This document shows positions 1 to 9,784 of a DNA stretch of 64,000 bases, piece by piece. The DNA is from Bacteroides sp. (GTDB lineage Bacteria > Bacteroidota > Bacteroidia > Bacteroidales > Bacteroidaceae), in the NCBI GenBank assembly GCA_023665805.1, contig JAMPDJ010000015.1:1-64000 (forward strand), in the 5' to 3' direction. The position numbers were made by a program, and so were the translations under genes. A model generated the notes under the pieces. It was not told where the DNA came from, made no database searches, and saw only the letters and a list, made by a program, of their open reading frames with translations. Within the stretch, counting starts at the first letter, position 1, and every line of letters begins with the position of its first letter.

Positions 1-62
1 TTTTCGCTAATCACCAAATCTTCAGACACTTATAATTCATCGAACTCACGTTAATATATATT

Positions 63-1304
63 ATGAGAAAATTTACCATGAAGATGGCTGCCGTGGCCTT
101 ATGCCTGTCCGCCTGGAGCATGCAGGCTGTTGCCGAGAATTGGATTACCAATCTTAGGGACGATGTATTTGTTCATCAGTTATCCATCCCGGGAACACAC
201 GATGCCGGTACCGGAGAGGGTTTTGAGAGTTCCTTATTCGATAGTTTTGCCCGTACCCAGGATGTCACCATGCAGGAGCAATGGGACAGTGGCATACGTG
301 CCTTTGATTTGCGTCCCACAGCTGTGCAGACGGCCACGGGGGAACGGTACTTGAAAATCTACCATGGCATTGTCGAGACAAAAATCCGCTTTGACGAGGC
401 TTTGCGTCTCTTGTGCAAGCAGGTAAAGGACAATCCGGGAGAGTTTGCCATCATTATCATGCGTCATGAGACCGACGGCGAGAAATCCAATGTGGGCGAC
501 CTGTGGGAAGTGCTGATGGACAGCTGCCTGAATGCCGAAGAGTTCAAGGGGCAGCTTGTCCAGTTCCGTCACAATCTGAAGGTCGGTGACATGCGTGGCA
601 AGGTATTGGTGCTGAGCCGTGACAAGTATCTTAACAACAAGCACCTTGTGGGCGGATACATTACCAACTGGTCCCATAGTTCCGACATAACCAGTCAGAA
701 GAAGGGCTTGATCAATTGTACGGGTATAATAAAGACCTCCCCCCTCTATGTGCAGGACTTCTACGATTGCACCGATGGCCGGTTGCCAACCAAGCTGGCG
801 GCCATGGAGACCATGTTCCAGGAAGCGGCCAAGGCTTTGTCCAGAACCACCGGCACTCGCACGTGGGCAATCAACCATGCCTCAGGATATACAAGATCGG
901 CCTCTGCCAACGGCAATCGCGAGAATGCCGCAAGCACGCATCGGACAGCCATTGATTTTCTTTCTGCATGCGAGCCAGGCACGCCCACGGGCATCGTAGT
1001 GATGGATTTTGCCGGCGTGAATCAGTCGAATGGTTACGAGGTGAAGTCTCTTTCGTTGACGCGTGCCTTGATAGCCAACAACAAGCCTTATGTGCAGGAG
1101 GATACCGGCATAGACGATGCCATGGCCGCAGAAAACGAAATAACCGTGGTGGATGGATACGTGCGCGCTTCCGTTCCGGTGACTGTCTATGACCTTCAAG
1201 GCAGGCAATTGACCACATCCGGAAATCGTGTACGGTTGCCTCATGGACATTGCATCTTTCTGGTCAAGAGTGCCACGGGTGCATGTCGTGTGGTGACACG
1301 TTGA
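63..1304 (+). CDS. Secreted phosphatidylinositol-specific phospholipase C-like protein
   Basis: Predicted exported phosphodiesterase of the PI-PLC X-domain family, which cleaves phosphatidylinositol or GPI-like lipids. A signal peptide spans about residues 1-24 and ends AVA before ENW. The X domain follows at once: SIPGTHDAG carries the first catalytic histidine (H46) and KIYHGI the second (H101), the two general acid/base histidines of the family. The last 50 or so residues (VTVYDLQGRQL...) look like a short type IX secretion or sorting tail rather than catalytic sequence. Length 413 residues suits a bacterial single-domain enzyme plus tail. It converges on mutS with only 3 bases between the genes. 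The true substrate cannot be read from sequence; related proteins without lipase activity exist. Confidence 0.85.
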   Translation: MRKFTMKMAAVALCLSAWSMQAVAENWITNLRDDVFVHQLSIPGTHDAGTGEGFESSLFDSFARTQDVTMQEQWDSGIRAFDLRPTAVQTATGERYLKIYHGIVETKIRFDEALRLLCKQVKDNPGEFAIIIMRHETDGEKSNVGDLWEVLMDSCLNAEEFKGQLVQFRHNLKVGDMRGKVLVLSRDKYLNNKHLVGGYITNWSHSSDITSQKKGLINCTGIIKTSPLYVQDFYDCTDGRLPTKLAAMETMFQEAAKALSRTTGTRTWAINHASGYTRSASANGNRENAASTHRTAIDFLSACEPGTPTGIVVMDFAGVNQSNGYEVKSLSLTRALIANNKPYVQEDTGIDDAMAAENEITVVDGYVRASVPVTVYDLQGRQLTTSGNRVRLPHGHCIFLVKSATGACRVVTR

Positions 1305-1307
1305 GAC

Positions 1308-3929
1308 TTATCCTTCCTTGACCAGTCGCTTGATGTCGTTCAGTTTGTTCAAGGCCTCCAAGGGCGTCAGGCTGTTGATGTCTATGTGGAGCAGTTGTTG
1401 TCGTATGTCCTCCAATATGGGATCGTCCAGTTGGAAGAAGCTCAGTTGCGTACCTGTGTCGCTGTCTTTTGTGCTGCCTGCCGCTATGCCTGCCCCGACG
1501 TTGTCGTGACGTTTTTCCTGTTCCAACTGGCGCAGGATGATGTCTGCCCGTTGCACGATGCCTTGGGGCATGCCGGCCAGCCGAGCCACATGTATGCCGA
1601 AGGAATGGGCCGAACCTCCTGGTTCCAGTTTGCGGAGAAAGATGATGCCGCCGTCCTTTTCCAGTACGCTGACATTATAATTATGTACGCGAGGGAAGGA
1701 CTTTTCCATCTCGTTCAACTCGTGGTAGTGCGTTGCAAAGAGTGTACGTGCACGTCCACGGGAATTTTCGTGTATGTACTCCACGATGCTCCATGCTATG
1801 CTGATGCCGTCGTAGGTGCTTGTGCCTCGGCCCAGTTCGTCGAAAAGGACCAGTGAACGGGGCGAGAGGTTGTTCAGTATGGCAGCGGCCTCGTTCATTT
1901 CCACCATGAATGTGGATTCGCCCAGGGATATGTTGTCGCTGGCACCCACGCGTGTGAATATCTTGTCCACATAACCTATGTGCGCGCTCTCGGCCGGCAC
2001 GAAGCTGCCCATCTGCGCCATCAGTGTTATGAGAGCCGTTTGTCTGAGAAGTGCGCTCTTGCCGGCCATGTTTGGACCCGTGATGATGATAACCTGCTGA
2101 TGGTCGGTATCGAGGCGCACATCGTTGGGCACATAGTGTTCTCCCACGTTCATCTGTGTCTCAATCACCGGATGACGGCCTTTGCGTATATCCAGTTCCA
2201 TGGAGTCGTCCACCATGGGACGGATGTACCTGTTCTCGCGTGCCAGAATGGCAAAACTCAGCAAGCAGTCCAGACGTGCCACCAGCCGCGCGTCCGCCTG
2301 TATGGCGGGAATGAAACGTGCGCACCACGATACCAGTTCGCCGAACAGCTGGTTTTCCAGGATGGAAATGCGTTCCTCTGCCGTGACTATCTTCTCTTCG
2401 TACTCTTTCAGTTCCTGGGTAATGTAGCGTTCGGCAGAGACGAGCGTCTGTTTTCTGATCCATTCCTGCGGCACTTGGTTCTTGTATGTGTTGCGCACTT
2501 CCAGATAGTAGCCGAAGACATTGTTGTATCCTATCTTCAGACTTTGTATGCCCGTGCGTTCCGCTTCGGTCTGTTGCAGCTTCAACAGGTATTCCTTGCC
2601 TCCTGTGGAGAGCGCGTGGAGTTCGTCCAGTTCCTCGCATACTCCCGAGGCTATGACCCCGCCCTTGGACAGGAGCAGTGGAGCGTCCGGCGATATGGTG
2701 CGTTGCAGCCTGTCGCGCATCTCTTCGCAAAGTTCCATGCTGTTGCCTATCTCGCACAATACGGGCGAATCTGTCTGCACCAGAACATCGTGTATGGGTT
2801 TCAGAGCCTGCAGGGCCGTGCTCAAGGTGAGCAGTTCGCGTGGCGACACGCGTCCGGTGCTGATGCGCGAGATGATGCGTTCCATGTCCCCTATGTACCG
2901 CAGTTGCTCGCCCACGGTGTCGCGCGTATCTATGTCGCGGAAGAAGTATTCCACCACGTCCAGGCGCGAGTTTATGGCCTTGGGGTCCTTCAGCGGGAAC
3001 ACCATCCACTTGCCCAGCATGCGTGCCCCCATGGGGGTGGTGGTGCGTCCCATGACATCCATGAGGGACTTGCCGTCGTGGTTCATGGGGTGCAGCAGTT
3101 CCAGGGAGCGCATGGTGAAGTGGTCCATGTGCACATACCTGTCTTCCTCTATTCGTGCAACCTGGCGGATGTGGGACAATTGCGTGTGCTGTGTGTTCTC
3201 CAGATACTGCATCACCACGCCGCAGGCCACAGTGCCGGCACGCATGTGTTCTATGCCGTAGCCCTTGAGGTTCTTCACGCCGAAGTGTTTCAGCAACTTG
3301 CCCCGTGCGGTCTGTTCGCTGAAGACCCAGTCGTCCATCTCGAATGTGGCGAATTTCTCGGCAAAGGACGAACGGAAAAGTTCTCCCTTGCCACGTTCGT
3401 AAAGGACCTCCTTGGGCGAGAAGTTGGACAGAAGTCCGCCCACGTGCGCCACGCTTCCCTCGCTGGTGAGGAATTCACCGGTGGAGATGTCCAGAAAAGC
3501 CACTCCGCAGGTGCCTTTGCCGAAGTGCACGGCGGCAAGATAGTTGTTTTCCTTGCCCGACAGCAGATTGTCCTGCATGGCCACACCGGGAGTCACCAGT
3601 TCGGTGATGCCGCGCTTTACCAGTTTCTTTGCCAGTTTGGGGTCCTCGAGCTGGTCGCATACGGCCACACGCATCCCGGCTCTCACCAGGCGTGGCAGGT
3701 ATGTGTCCAGCGCATGGTAAGGAAAGCCGGCCATCTCCAGCTGTCCGGTACCTCCAGCGCCATTGCTTCTCCGCGTGAGGGTGATGCCCAGTATTCCCGA
3801 TGCCGTCACTGCATCCTGGCCGTAGGTCTCGTAGAAGTCGCCGCACCGGAAGAGGAGAATGCACTCGGGGTGTTGCTCCTTCAGGTCGTAAAACTGCTTC
3901 ATCATTGGTGTCAGGACTTCTTTTGCCAT
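1308..3929 (-). CDS. mutS: DNA mismatch repair ATPase MutS
   Basis: MutS binds mismatched DNA as a dimer and uses ATP to recruit MutL. The protein has the mismatch-binding N-terminal domain with the F-x-E motif region ([13 protein letters not shown]), connector, lever and clamp domains, then the ABC ATPase with Walker [10 protein letters not shown] and the DELGRGTS signature region. I start it at 3929 ([12 protein letters not shown], 873 residues). The open frame runs to 3998, but a good promoter (3969-3998) lies inside that extension, so the longer start would precede the transcript. Length is normal for the family. Confidence 0.97.
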   Translation of the reverse strand: MAKEVLTPMMKQFYDLKEQHPECILLFRCGDFYETYGQDAVTASGILGITLTRRSNGAGGTGQLEMAGFPYHALDTYLPRLVRAGMRVAVCDQLEDPKLAKKLVKRGITELVTPGVAMQDNLLSGKENNYLAAVHFGKGTCGVAFLDISTGEFLTSEGSVAHVGGLLSNFSPKEVLYERGKGELFRSSFAEKFATFEMDDWVFSEQTARGKLLKHFGVKNLKGYGIEHMRAGTVACGVVMQYLENTQHTQLSHIRQVARIEEDRYVHMDHFTMRSLELLHPMNHDGKSLMDVMGRTTTPMGARMLGKWMVFPLKDPKAINSRLDVVEYFFRDIDTRDTVGEQLRYIGDMERIISRISTGRVSPRELLTLSTALQALKPIHDVLVQTDSPVLCEIGNSMELCEEMRDRLQRTISPDAPLLLSKGGVIASGVCEELDELHALSTGGKEYLLKLQQTEAERTGIQSLKIGYNNVFGYYLEVRNTYKNQVPQEWIRKQTLVSAERYITQELKEYEEKIVTAEERISILENQLFGELVSWCARFIPAIQADARLVARLDCLLSFAILARENRYIRPMVDDSMELDIRKGRHPVIETQMNVGEHYVPNDVRLDTDHQQVIIITGPNMAGKSALLRQTALITLMAQMGSFVPAESAHIGYVDKIFTRVGASDNISLGESTFMVEMNEAAAILNNLSPRSLVLFDELGRGTSTYDGISIAWSIVEYIHENSRGRARTLFATHYHELNEMEKSFPRVHNYNVSVLEKDGGIIFLRKLEPGGSAHSFGIHVARLAGMPQGIVQRADIILRQLEQEKRHDNVGAGIAAGSTKDSDTGTQLSFFQLDDPILEDIRQQLLHIDINSLTPLEALNKLNDIKRLVKEG

Positions 3930-3968
3930 AGTTATCGTTATAGGGATGTGTAAGACGTTAATAGTGTA

Positions 3969-3998
3969 CAAAATTACCCAAAATCCACGATTGGGCAA
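3969..3998 (-). promoter_or_regulatory. mutS promoter, Bacteroidetes type
   Basis: Read on the minus strand: TTG at 3998-3996, a 19-base spacer, then TAATTTTG at 3976-3969, matching the Bacteroides -33/-7 consensus. The predicted transcript start is about 35 bases before the mutS ATG at 3929, and this decides that start. Confidence 0.75.
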
Positions 3999-4026
3999 AG
4001 TGTTTGCGCCTTTTTATTCCTCATTT

Positions 4027-4178
4027 GACCCGAATAGGCCATTGGGGGTGCAAATCCGTTTTGTCTTACATCTCCGTCGTATTGCAACTGTTTTGCCGAG
4101 GAATGGCCGGATATGGCGAGACGAAAGGCCGATACGCATCCTGTGATTCAAGCAAACTGACGGTCCAATGACCGAATC
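4027..4178 (+). repeat. Diverged copy of the 199-bp MITE-like repeat
   Basis: The left end acccgaataggccatt and the right end ccaatgaccgaatca are degraded versions of the terminal repeats of the family described at 29528-29726. Internal pieces are also recognisable (aaatccgttttg, gtattgcaac.gttttg, atatggcgagac). It lies between the mutS promoter and the stop codon of the next gene, and its right end overlaps that stop codon. Confidence 0.6.
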
Positions 4179-4818
4179 ACCACTCCTCGACGTCGGATGT
4201 TACCTTGGATTTGAGCATTTCCCGGATGTCGTATAGCGTGCTTATGGCCAGTTTGGCCATTGACAGGAATGCCTTGTTGTACATCTTGCGCGAGGTGTCC
4301 GCGTCAGGGTTGGCTGGCGATACATCCTTTACCTTTATCTTGTTCCTCTCGCCTTTGTTCCCGTTTGTTCTCAGCAAATCATATTCCGTTACCATGAAGC
4401 AGATCCTTGCCCTGCCTTCCTTGGCGTCGATTCTCAGGTGATGTTCGCAATTGAAGGTATATTGGTTCGGAAAAGCTGCATACGTCTCAAAATTATTGAA
4501 CTCTCCTTTGCCTATGACGAATGCTTTCTCTGCGTTCAGATTCTCGATTTCGTATTTTGAGAATTGATATGCTTCCTCAAGGTATTCCTTGGAGTAGGCA
4601 AGAATTTCGGAGGAAGAAAGGGACAGACTGTCGACAGTAATGACAAATGTGACCCCGTTGCCGTCAGCTTTCCACACGTCGGACAGTTCGCGAATGGACT
4701 GTTCCACGGCAGAGGAGTTAAAGGTATTCTTGAAAGGGGAATTCCTCAAAATGGCATTCTGTGAATAGGCACCACCTGCAACAAGCAGGAATAGTAGAAT
4801 TATAATCGTATCTTTCAT
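4177..4818 (-). CDS. Exported DUF4468-like protein of unknown function
   Basis: I start this gene at 4818 (MKDTIIILLFLLVAGGAYSQ), which gives a clean signal peptide and 213 residues; the 47 extra upstream residues of the open frame have no signal-peptide character. The mature part resembles the DUF4468 / TBP-like fold family common in Bacteroidetes: a segment starting with valine-rich strands (VTFVITVDSLSLSSSEI), a central FVIGKGEF and a LRIDAKEGRARICFMV strand like the family's basic K-x-GR-x-R stretch. Function is unknown. Its stop codon sits inside the right end of a degenerate repeat, so the C terminus may have been altered by that insertion. Confidence 0.6.
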   Translation of the reverse strand: MKDTIIILLFLLVAGGAYSQNAILRNSPFKNTFNSSAVEQSIRELSDVWKADGNGVTFVITVDSLSLSSSEILAYSKEYLEEAYQFSKYEIENLNAEKAFVIGKGEFNNFETYAAFPNQYTFNCEHHLRIDAKEGRARICFMVTEYDLLRTNGNKGERNKIKVKDVSPANPDADTSRKMYNKAFLSMAKLAISTLYDIREMLKSKVTSDVEEW

Positions 4819-4897
4819 ATGTAAATATGTAAAATGAAAGCACAGACGTATGACTGCATGGTATGTACGTCTGTGCTTGCTGTTAAGGGTGAGGGGA

Positions 4898-5389
4898 TTA
4901 CTTGAGAAGCTTGCCGAAGCCTGTCTGGTTGAACTCGCCTGTACGGTTGGCCTGGCCATGTGCGTCTTCCTTGATGCCCTTCATGTTGACGCCCCAGCCC
5001 TTTACGTTCACCTTGCGCGTCCTGTAGGCACCGAAGAACCAGCTATGTTTCTCAACCGTGAATTCCGGTTCCATGATGATGTCCACGTTGTTGTTGACCT
5101 TGGCCCTGTAGAGGGCCTGGCGTTCCGGCTTGCTGAGACCTTTGTAGCGGTTGGTGTTTGTCAGTTGCTTGTCACCGTTGCGGGACAGGTTGATGAATCC
5201 GAACAATTTCTTGGTCTCGACATCCGCTGAGATACGCTTCGCGCTCTTGTAGTCAAGATCCGCTGCCACATAGGTGTTGATTGAATTGCTTGAAATGCCC
5301 ATTACGGGGCCGTCGACCGTGTAATGCGCACAACTTGTGAATGCCATTGCCATGACACCTGCCACGAGTAAACTTTTACCGTTTTTCAT
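4898..5389 (-). CDS. Putative lipoprotein of unknown function
   Basis: A 163-residue protein with a short hydrophobic N terminus and a lipobox (AFTSC, cysteine at position 20), so it is probably lipid-anchored after signal peptidase II cleavage. The mature part contains repeated basic and polar strands (DYKSAKRISADVETKKLFGFINLSR, then EFTVEKHSWFFGAYRTRKVNVKGWG). I do not recognise a named family with confidence. It lies 79 bases upstream of the DUF4468-like gene on the same strand, so the two may be co-transcribed exported proteins. Confidence 0.6.
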   Translation of the reverse strand: MKNGKSLLVAGVMAMAFTSCAHYTVDGPVMGISSNSINTYVAADLDYKSAKRISADVETKKLFGFINLSRNGDKQLTNTNRYKGLSKPERQALYRAKVNNNVDIIMEPEFTVEKHSWFFGAYRTRKVNVKGWGVNMKGIKEDAHGQANRTGEFNQTGFGKLLK

Positions 5390-5893
5390 ACTGTAAAGTT
5401 TTGTGCCTTAAGAAGCCCGGTAAGGCGGGTTACATGTTGATTAAGATGATACTCCATAATAATAAAACGTAGGCTTCCATCTCTACTTGTCTGCTTCTTA
5501 GGCCGTAGGAAAAGCCTTGTGTGTTGACGAAGTAGAGTGTCTGCCTACGCCAGTATGTAGCATGCATCTCCAGGAAAGTGTGCCTTGAGGATATGATATA
5601 CCCTCATATGCACACCCCGGGATACATTTGTCGCATACCCGTAGCATTCACTTCTGCGATTGTCATTGACACACTTTTGAATTTCCTACGTTCAAGAAGC
5701 CAATGGACAAAGCATCGATGACGCTTTAACATTATTTAGTGTTCCACCCTGCCGCACATCTTTCCAATGGCACGGCGTAGGCTACAACGATACAAAGTAA
5801 ATACAATTTTTTGAGAAAATAAAGAAAACGGTTACTAAATTGGGAATATGAGTAAAATTATTACATGTGCTGTGCCCTCGTGGCTCCTCCGCT

Positions 5894-5956
5894 TCGACTA
5901 TAGTATTGTCGCATCCTTGACAACAGTATTGTCCGGTTCGTGTTTATAGTATAGTC
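5894..5956. repeat. Nested palindrome of the ATAGTAT type
   Basis: Outer arms TCGACTATAGTAT (5894-5906) and ATAGTATAGTCGA pair at 12 of 13 positions. Between them lies an inner palindrome, GACAACAGTATTGTC. The same outer/inner architecture recurs at 57827-57881 with different flanks, so this looks like a dispersed element rather than chance. Confidence 0.5.
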
Positions 5957-6038
5957 GAGGTGCCGACTATACTGGGGACGAAGTCGTGATGTCACGAAGA
6001 TGGCCTTTCGTTCTCGCATTTAGGCGTGTCCGGGACAC

Positions 6039-6085
6039 AACAGGAGCCGCACCATGACATGAGTGTCCGTGGTGCGGCTCCTGTT
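6039..6085. terminator. 16-bp perfect hairpin, likely bidirectional terminator
   Basis: AACAGGAGCCGCACCA at 6039-6054 pairs perfectly with 6070-6085 across a 15-base loop. It lies just past the end of the GH2 gene, which reads leftward into it. There is no strong T-tract on either side, so its action as a terminator is inferred from position and stability. Confidence 0.55.
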
Positions 6086-6168
6086 ACAATGTGAGCGGCC
6101 TGTGAACCAATCCTGTACTTGGTATCAGCAAAGCCTATGGCCTGTGTAGGCGCAATTGCAAGGCAGTG

Positions 6169-9100
6169 TCAGAGTGCTTTCAGTCCCTTGTATTCAATGC
6201 CGTTGAAATTGAAGCCCGTAACCTTTAGCACAGGACGCAGTCCGCGTGCATCCTCCTTGCGCCAGGAAACGCGCACCGTGCGGCGTTCGCCAGGCAGGAG
6301 GTGGAAGTAGTTGTCCGAGTATTCCACGGGCAGAATCTGCTCGCCGTCGGTGGCGCATAGGTTCAGACGTATCATCAGGGCAGGAACGGTGCTCGTGTTG
6401 GTCACTGTCAGTTCGTTATCTTCCCCTGCATTGGCGCGCCGGATGCTGATGTTCGCCCGGGGCATATCGCGCAGGTCGGCCGGCATGTCGCCTCCCCACA
6501 GGAAATAGGTGTTTGTGGAGAGCGTTTCGCTGTTGTGCCCCGAGATGGCCTCCAGGCGCAACATGCGGGTATTGCCGTTGGCATCGCAGGTCTCCACGGG
6601 GAAGCAGTCCATGGTGGAGTCGGCTGGCAGGGTGAGGTTCGCATGGCGCGTCCATAGTTGTCGGCCTTGCAGGTCGTAGACAGAGGCCGTGACGGTGATG
6701 TCCTGCGTTGGCTGCATGAGGTTGACGAGTTGCACCATGTTGGTGGCTTCGTTGTATTGGACGTGCAGAGGTTCGCAGGCCTTTTTTATTCCGAAGAATG
6801 CTGCCGTCGGCTCGAAGTAGTAGTCGTAGGTCTGCCATACCATTGACGGCCAGCAGGGGTGGCTCATCCAGATAATGAGGCCTTGGCGCTGGAGGTTGGC
6901 CGATTCGAACATGGCGCGGTAGCCGTCGAAGTTCTGCCACTGTGCCAGTGTGGCGTAGTTTTGAGGAGTGGCAGTTCCCTGGCGTATGTCAAATGGTTCC
7001 TCCCCGAAGCGTTTGCGAAGGAGCTCGTTGAATGAAGAACCGTACTGTGCACCCTGTTGCGTGAAGTCATGCTTGCCCCAATACTCGTTCTGGGGCCACA
7101 GGTGCTCCGGAGCTATCATGCGACAGAGGCTTTCGTAGTTGGGCATGTTGGGCATGCCGCGTTCGGAGTGGAGCTTGCCGGTCTGCTGTTCGAAGTAGTC
7201 CCTCACGGGCAGGGCGCGGTAGGGACCGTGGCCGCTGACACCGTCATCGGCAGAACTGGGGAAATAGAGCGCGTCCGGGGCGAGGCGTTGCACGAGGGAG
7301 GCGAGTTGCTTGTTGAGGCTCTCGGGCGGATAGCCCTCGTTGCGGCCGCAGTAGAGTGCTATGCTCGGATGACGGCGTATGCGGCGCACGTAATCCTCGG
7401 CATTGGACATGAACATGCCCTCGTCGTGGGGATCGGGTCCGTCGGCAGGGTTGGCAAGCCAGAAGTCCTGCCACACCATGATGCCGTGGCGGTCGCAGGC
7501 CTGATAGAACTCCTCGTCACCGGTCTGCCCCACCCAGTTGCGTATCATGTTGCAGTTCATCTGACGGTGGTAGTCCACGGCGATGTCGTATTCGCGTCCG
7601 CGATAGTTGAGGTGGTTCTCGGAGAATCCCCAGTTGCCACCCAGGGGGATGAATCTCCGGCCGTTGATGTAGAGTTGCAGGCGCGACATCTCGTCACGGT
7701 AGGTTACCTGTCGGATGCCGGTCTTGTAAGCAAGGGTGGCCGGATTGTTGGTACTGTCGGAATGGAAGGCAAAGCCTGCACGATAGAGTGCGGGTTCGCC
7801 ATAGCCGTTGGGCCACCACAGTTTCATCTGCTGGTTGCATAGCTGTGGGAAGTCTGCGGGCGAGAAGGATACCTCCGTTTCTGATGACGGTGGCAGGGTT
7901 ACTTCCTTTTCGAACCTTATGTCGCCGATATGTCCTTTGAGTGTGCCATGGACTGGTGTGGCGAGATGGTTGCGCAGGAATACGGAAGGCGTCATGGTGG
8001 CCTTGCCCTGTTGCAAGGTCGTGAATACGAGAGGGTCGCAGATGGTAACCGCCTCGGTAGAGGTGAGGTAGACGTCGTTCCAGATGCCTATGTCTCGTCC
8101 GGGGATGGTTGTTATCCAGTCCCAGCCGATAGTGGCGTGGAAGGTGGGATTGTCGCCGCCCAGGACGCCACCGTTGAAACTGGTGTTCTCGCGAGTCTTC
8201 GTTTTCCGTGACCCGGGATTGGCGTTCTTCTCTATATATACATGCAGGTGGTTTTCCGGCTGCAAGAGGCCGGTGATGTCGAATTGTCCGCGTGTGAAGG
8301 CACCGTCGATACTTCCCAGTTCCTTGCCGTTGAGTACTATGCGGGCTTTCCAGTTGATGCCGTCGAAATTGAGCAGGACGCGCTTGCCTTGCATGTTGGA
8401 TGGTACGCTGAAGGTGCGCTTGTAGAGGAAGTCACGATTGAAGAACGATTCGGACACCATGGACAGGTTGTCGTCGAAGTTGGGGTCCGGCAAGGCACCG
8501 GCATTGCGGTAGGAGGAGAGAACCGTGGCAGGAACCGTGGCCGTGATTCCGTGGCCGGTCTCGCGTGCCTTGGCTGGTATCGGGCAGTCCACCGGGCACA
8601 AGGTCCAGTCGCCGCCGTTCAGCATGTACTTCTTTCCTTTCCAGCCCTGTACGGGGTGCGGCACCGGAGTGACGCCGTTGCGACCGTAGACTTCCATTTC
8701 GCTGAGGCAGGCATCTTGTCCGGTGGTGACGCGGACATAGCGTCCACGTACCTTGGTGGTGACGGTCTGGGTACCTGTCTTGTCGATGCTGGCGTTTCCA
8801 AGTTGCGCCAAGGGTTTCCATGTACGGGCGTTGTCGGAGATTTCCAACACGTTGCGTGCTGCCTCGTTGAGCCAATGCAGTTTCACTTCGGATATATCGG
8901 CCACTGTGCCCAGGTCGACGTATGCCCATGCTCCTTTTCCGGCTTTCCAAACGCTGGTGAAACGCTGGGCTGGGAAGATGTCGCGCATGGCCTTGCCCTT
9001 GCGTTTGAATGTGACCTCCTTGATGGACCAGTATAGGGCGTTGTTCTGACGGAAGGTGAGTTTCAGTGACTGGAACGTACGTTTGCCCCGCAGTTTGAAT

Positions 9101-9741
9101 GTTTCCTTCAGTTCCCTGGCCATGGCAGTGGCCTCCTCGGTCTGTTTGTTGGGGTCGTTCACCACCTTGCGTCTGCGTGGTATGCCTGGCAAGGTGTCGC
9201 TCTTGTGGGCAAAGGCGAGTGTCTTGCCATTGTTAGTGGTTTCGCACAGAATATCGAAGCCGCTGAAAGGTACGTCCTGATCGTAGGCCACGAAGCCTTC
9301 CACCACTATTTCGTCGGCCTCTATGTCCATGTTGCTCCACAGATATTCAAGTGTTGCTTCGCTGCCTGTAACGGGAATGCGCGACCATTCGCTGTTGTTG
9401 ATTGTAAGCTCGCGCTCGTTGGAGGGCAAGGGCTTTCCGTTGGCCAGGACGTCCAGAAAGGCCGGCTGCTCCTTGCTTGTCACCCCGTCGGTGAGCAACT
9501 GTGCCGTGAGGTTCAGGTCGTGTGCACCGGACTGGTAGACGGCTCTGTGCAGTGCCAGATTGCGGAATTTGCTGTCCTGTTGGATACGAGGGCCGAAGTA
9601 CTCCTCCGGATTGCCGGGATAGATGCCTATGCCGCGTGTCTGTTGTGCCAATGCCGGGGTAACGGATGCCACGAAAAGGTGGAACATGGCTATGCATTTC
9701 GCAGTAGCGGCTTTGAGACGTGAAAAGAGGTGATGCTTCAT
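6169..9741 (-). CDS. Secreted glycoside hydrolase family 2 protein with F5/8-type domain
   Basis: A 1190-residue exported glycosidase. Signal peptide about 1-32 (ends TPALA|QQ). Residues about 260-355 form a discoidin or F5/8 type C carbohydrate-binding domain (AWAYVDLGTVADISEVKLHW ... RYVRVT...EMEVYG). A GH2 sugar-binding sandwich follows at about 370-560 and an Ig-like domain at about 565-680. The TIM barrel has the expected acid/base pair N801-E802 in YCGRNEG and a probable nucleophile E860 in HSERG. C-terminal beta domains complete a layout like exo-beta-glucosaminidase or beta-mannosidase enzymes; the exact substrate is uncertain. No SusC/SusD pair or other carbohydrate genes flank it. 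It starts 43 bases after sufS but is functionally unrelated to it. Confidence 0.85.
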   Translation of the reverse strand: MKHHLFSRLKAATAKCIAMFHLFVASVTPALAQQTRGIGIYPGNPEEYFGPRIQQDSKFRNLALHRAVYQSGAHDLNLTAQLLTDGVTSKEQPAFLDVLANGKPLPSNERELTINNSEWSRIPVTGSEATLEYLWSNMDIEADEIVVEGFVAYDQDVPFSGFDILCETTNNGKTLAFAHKSDTLPGIPRRRKVVNDPNKQTEEATAMARELKETFKLRGKRTFQSLKLTFRQNNALYWSIKEVTFKRKGKAMRDIFPAQRFTSVWKAGKGAWAYVDLGTVADISEVKLHWLNEAARNVLEISDNARTWKPLAQLGNASIDKTGTQTVTTKVRGRYVRVTTGQDACLSEMEVYGRNGVTPVPHPVQGWKGKKYMLNGGDWTLCPVDCPIPAKARETGHGITATVPATVLSSYRNAGALPDPNFDDNLSMVSESFFNRDFLYKRTFSVPSNMQGKRVLLNFDGINWKARIVLNGKELGSIDGAFTRGQFDITGLLQPENHLHVYIEKNANPGSRKTKTRENTSFNGGVLGGDNPTFHATIGWDWITTIPGRDIGIWNDVYLTSTEAVTICDPLVFTTLQQGKATMTPSVFLRNHLATPVHGTLKGHIGDIRFEKEVTLPPSSETEVSFSPADFPQLCNQQMKLWWPNGYGEPALYRAGFAFHSDSTNNPATLAYKTGIRQVTYRDEMSRLQLYINGRRFIPLGGNWGFSENHLNYRGREYDIAVDYHRQMNCNMIRNWVGQTGDEEFYQACDRHGIMVWQDFWLANPADGPDPHDEGMFMSNAEDYVRRIRRHPSIALYCGRNEGYPPESLNKQLASLVQRLAPDALYFPSSADDGVSGHGPYRALPVRDYFEQQTGKLHSERGMPNMPNYESLCRMIAPEHLWPQNEYWGKHDFTQQGAQYGSSFNELLRKRFGEEPFDIRQGTATPQNYATLAQWQNFDGYRAMFESANLQRQGLIIWMSHPCWPSMVWQTYDYYFEPTAAFFGIKKACEPLHVQYNEATNMVQLVNLMQPTQDITVTASVYDLQGRQLWTRHANLTLPADSTMDCFPVETCDANGNTRMLRLEAISGHNSETLSTNTYFLWGGDMPADLRDMPRANISIRRANAGEDNELTVTNTSTVPALMIRLNLCATDGEQILPVEYSDNYFHLLPGERRTVRVSWRKEDARGLRPVLKVTGFNFNGIEYKGLKAL

Positions 9742-9784
9742 GATATGGCGTTGTGGGTTATACAGAGTATATGAACAAGGTGCG

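Larger units (their letters stand above)
5390..6168. other. Gene-free stretch with palindromes
   Basis: About 780 bases without a convincing gene, more AT-rich near 5790-5870. It includes the probable leader of the lipoprotein gene, a nested palindrome at 5894-5956 and a long hairpin at 6039-6085. No tRNA or known riboswitch fold was recognised. Confidence 0.6.

Noticed and set aside
1980..3953. 657-codon open frame opposite mutS
   Set aside because: It is the antisense of a clear mutS gene, with a composition typical of antisense frames in GC-rich codons.
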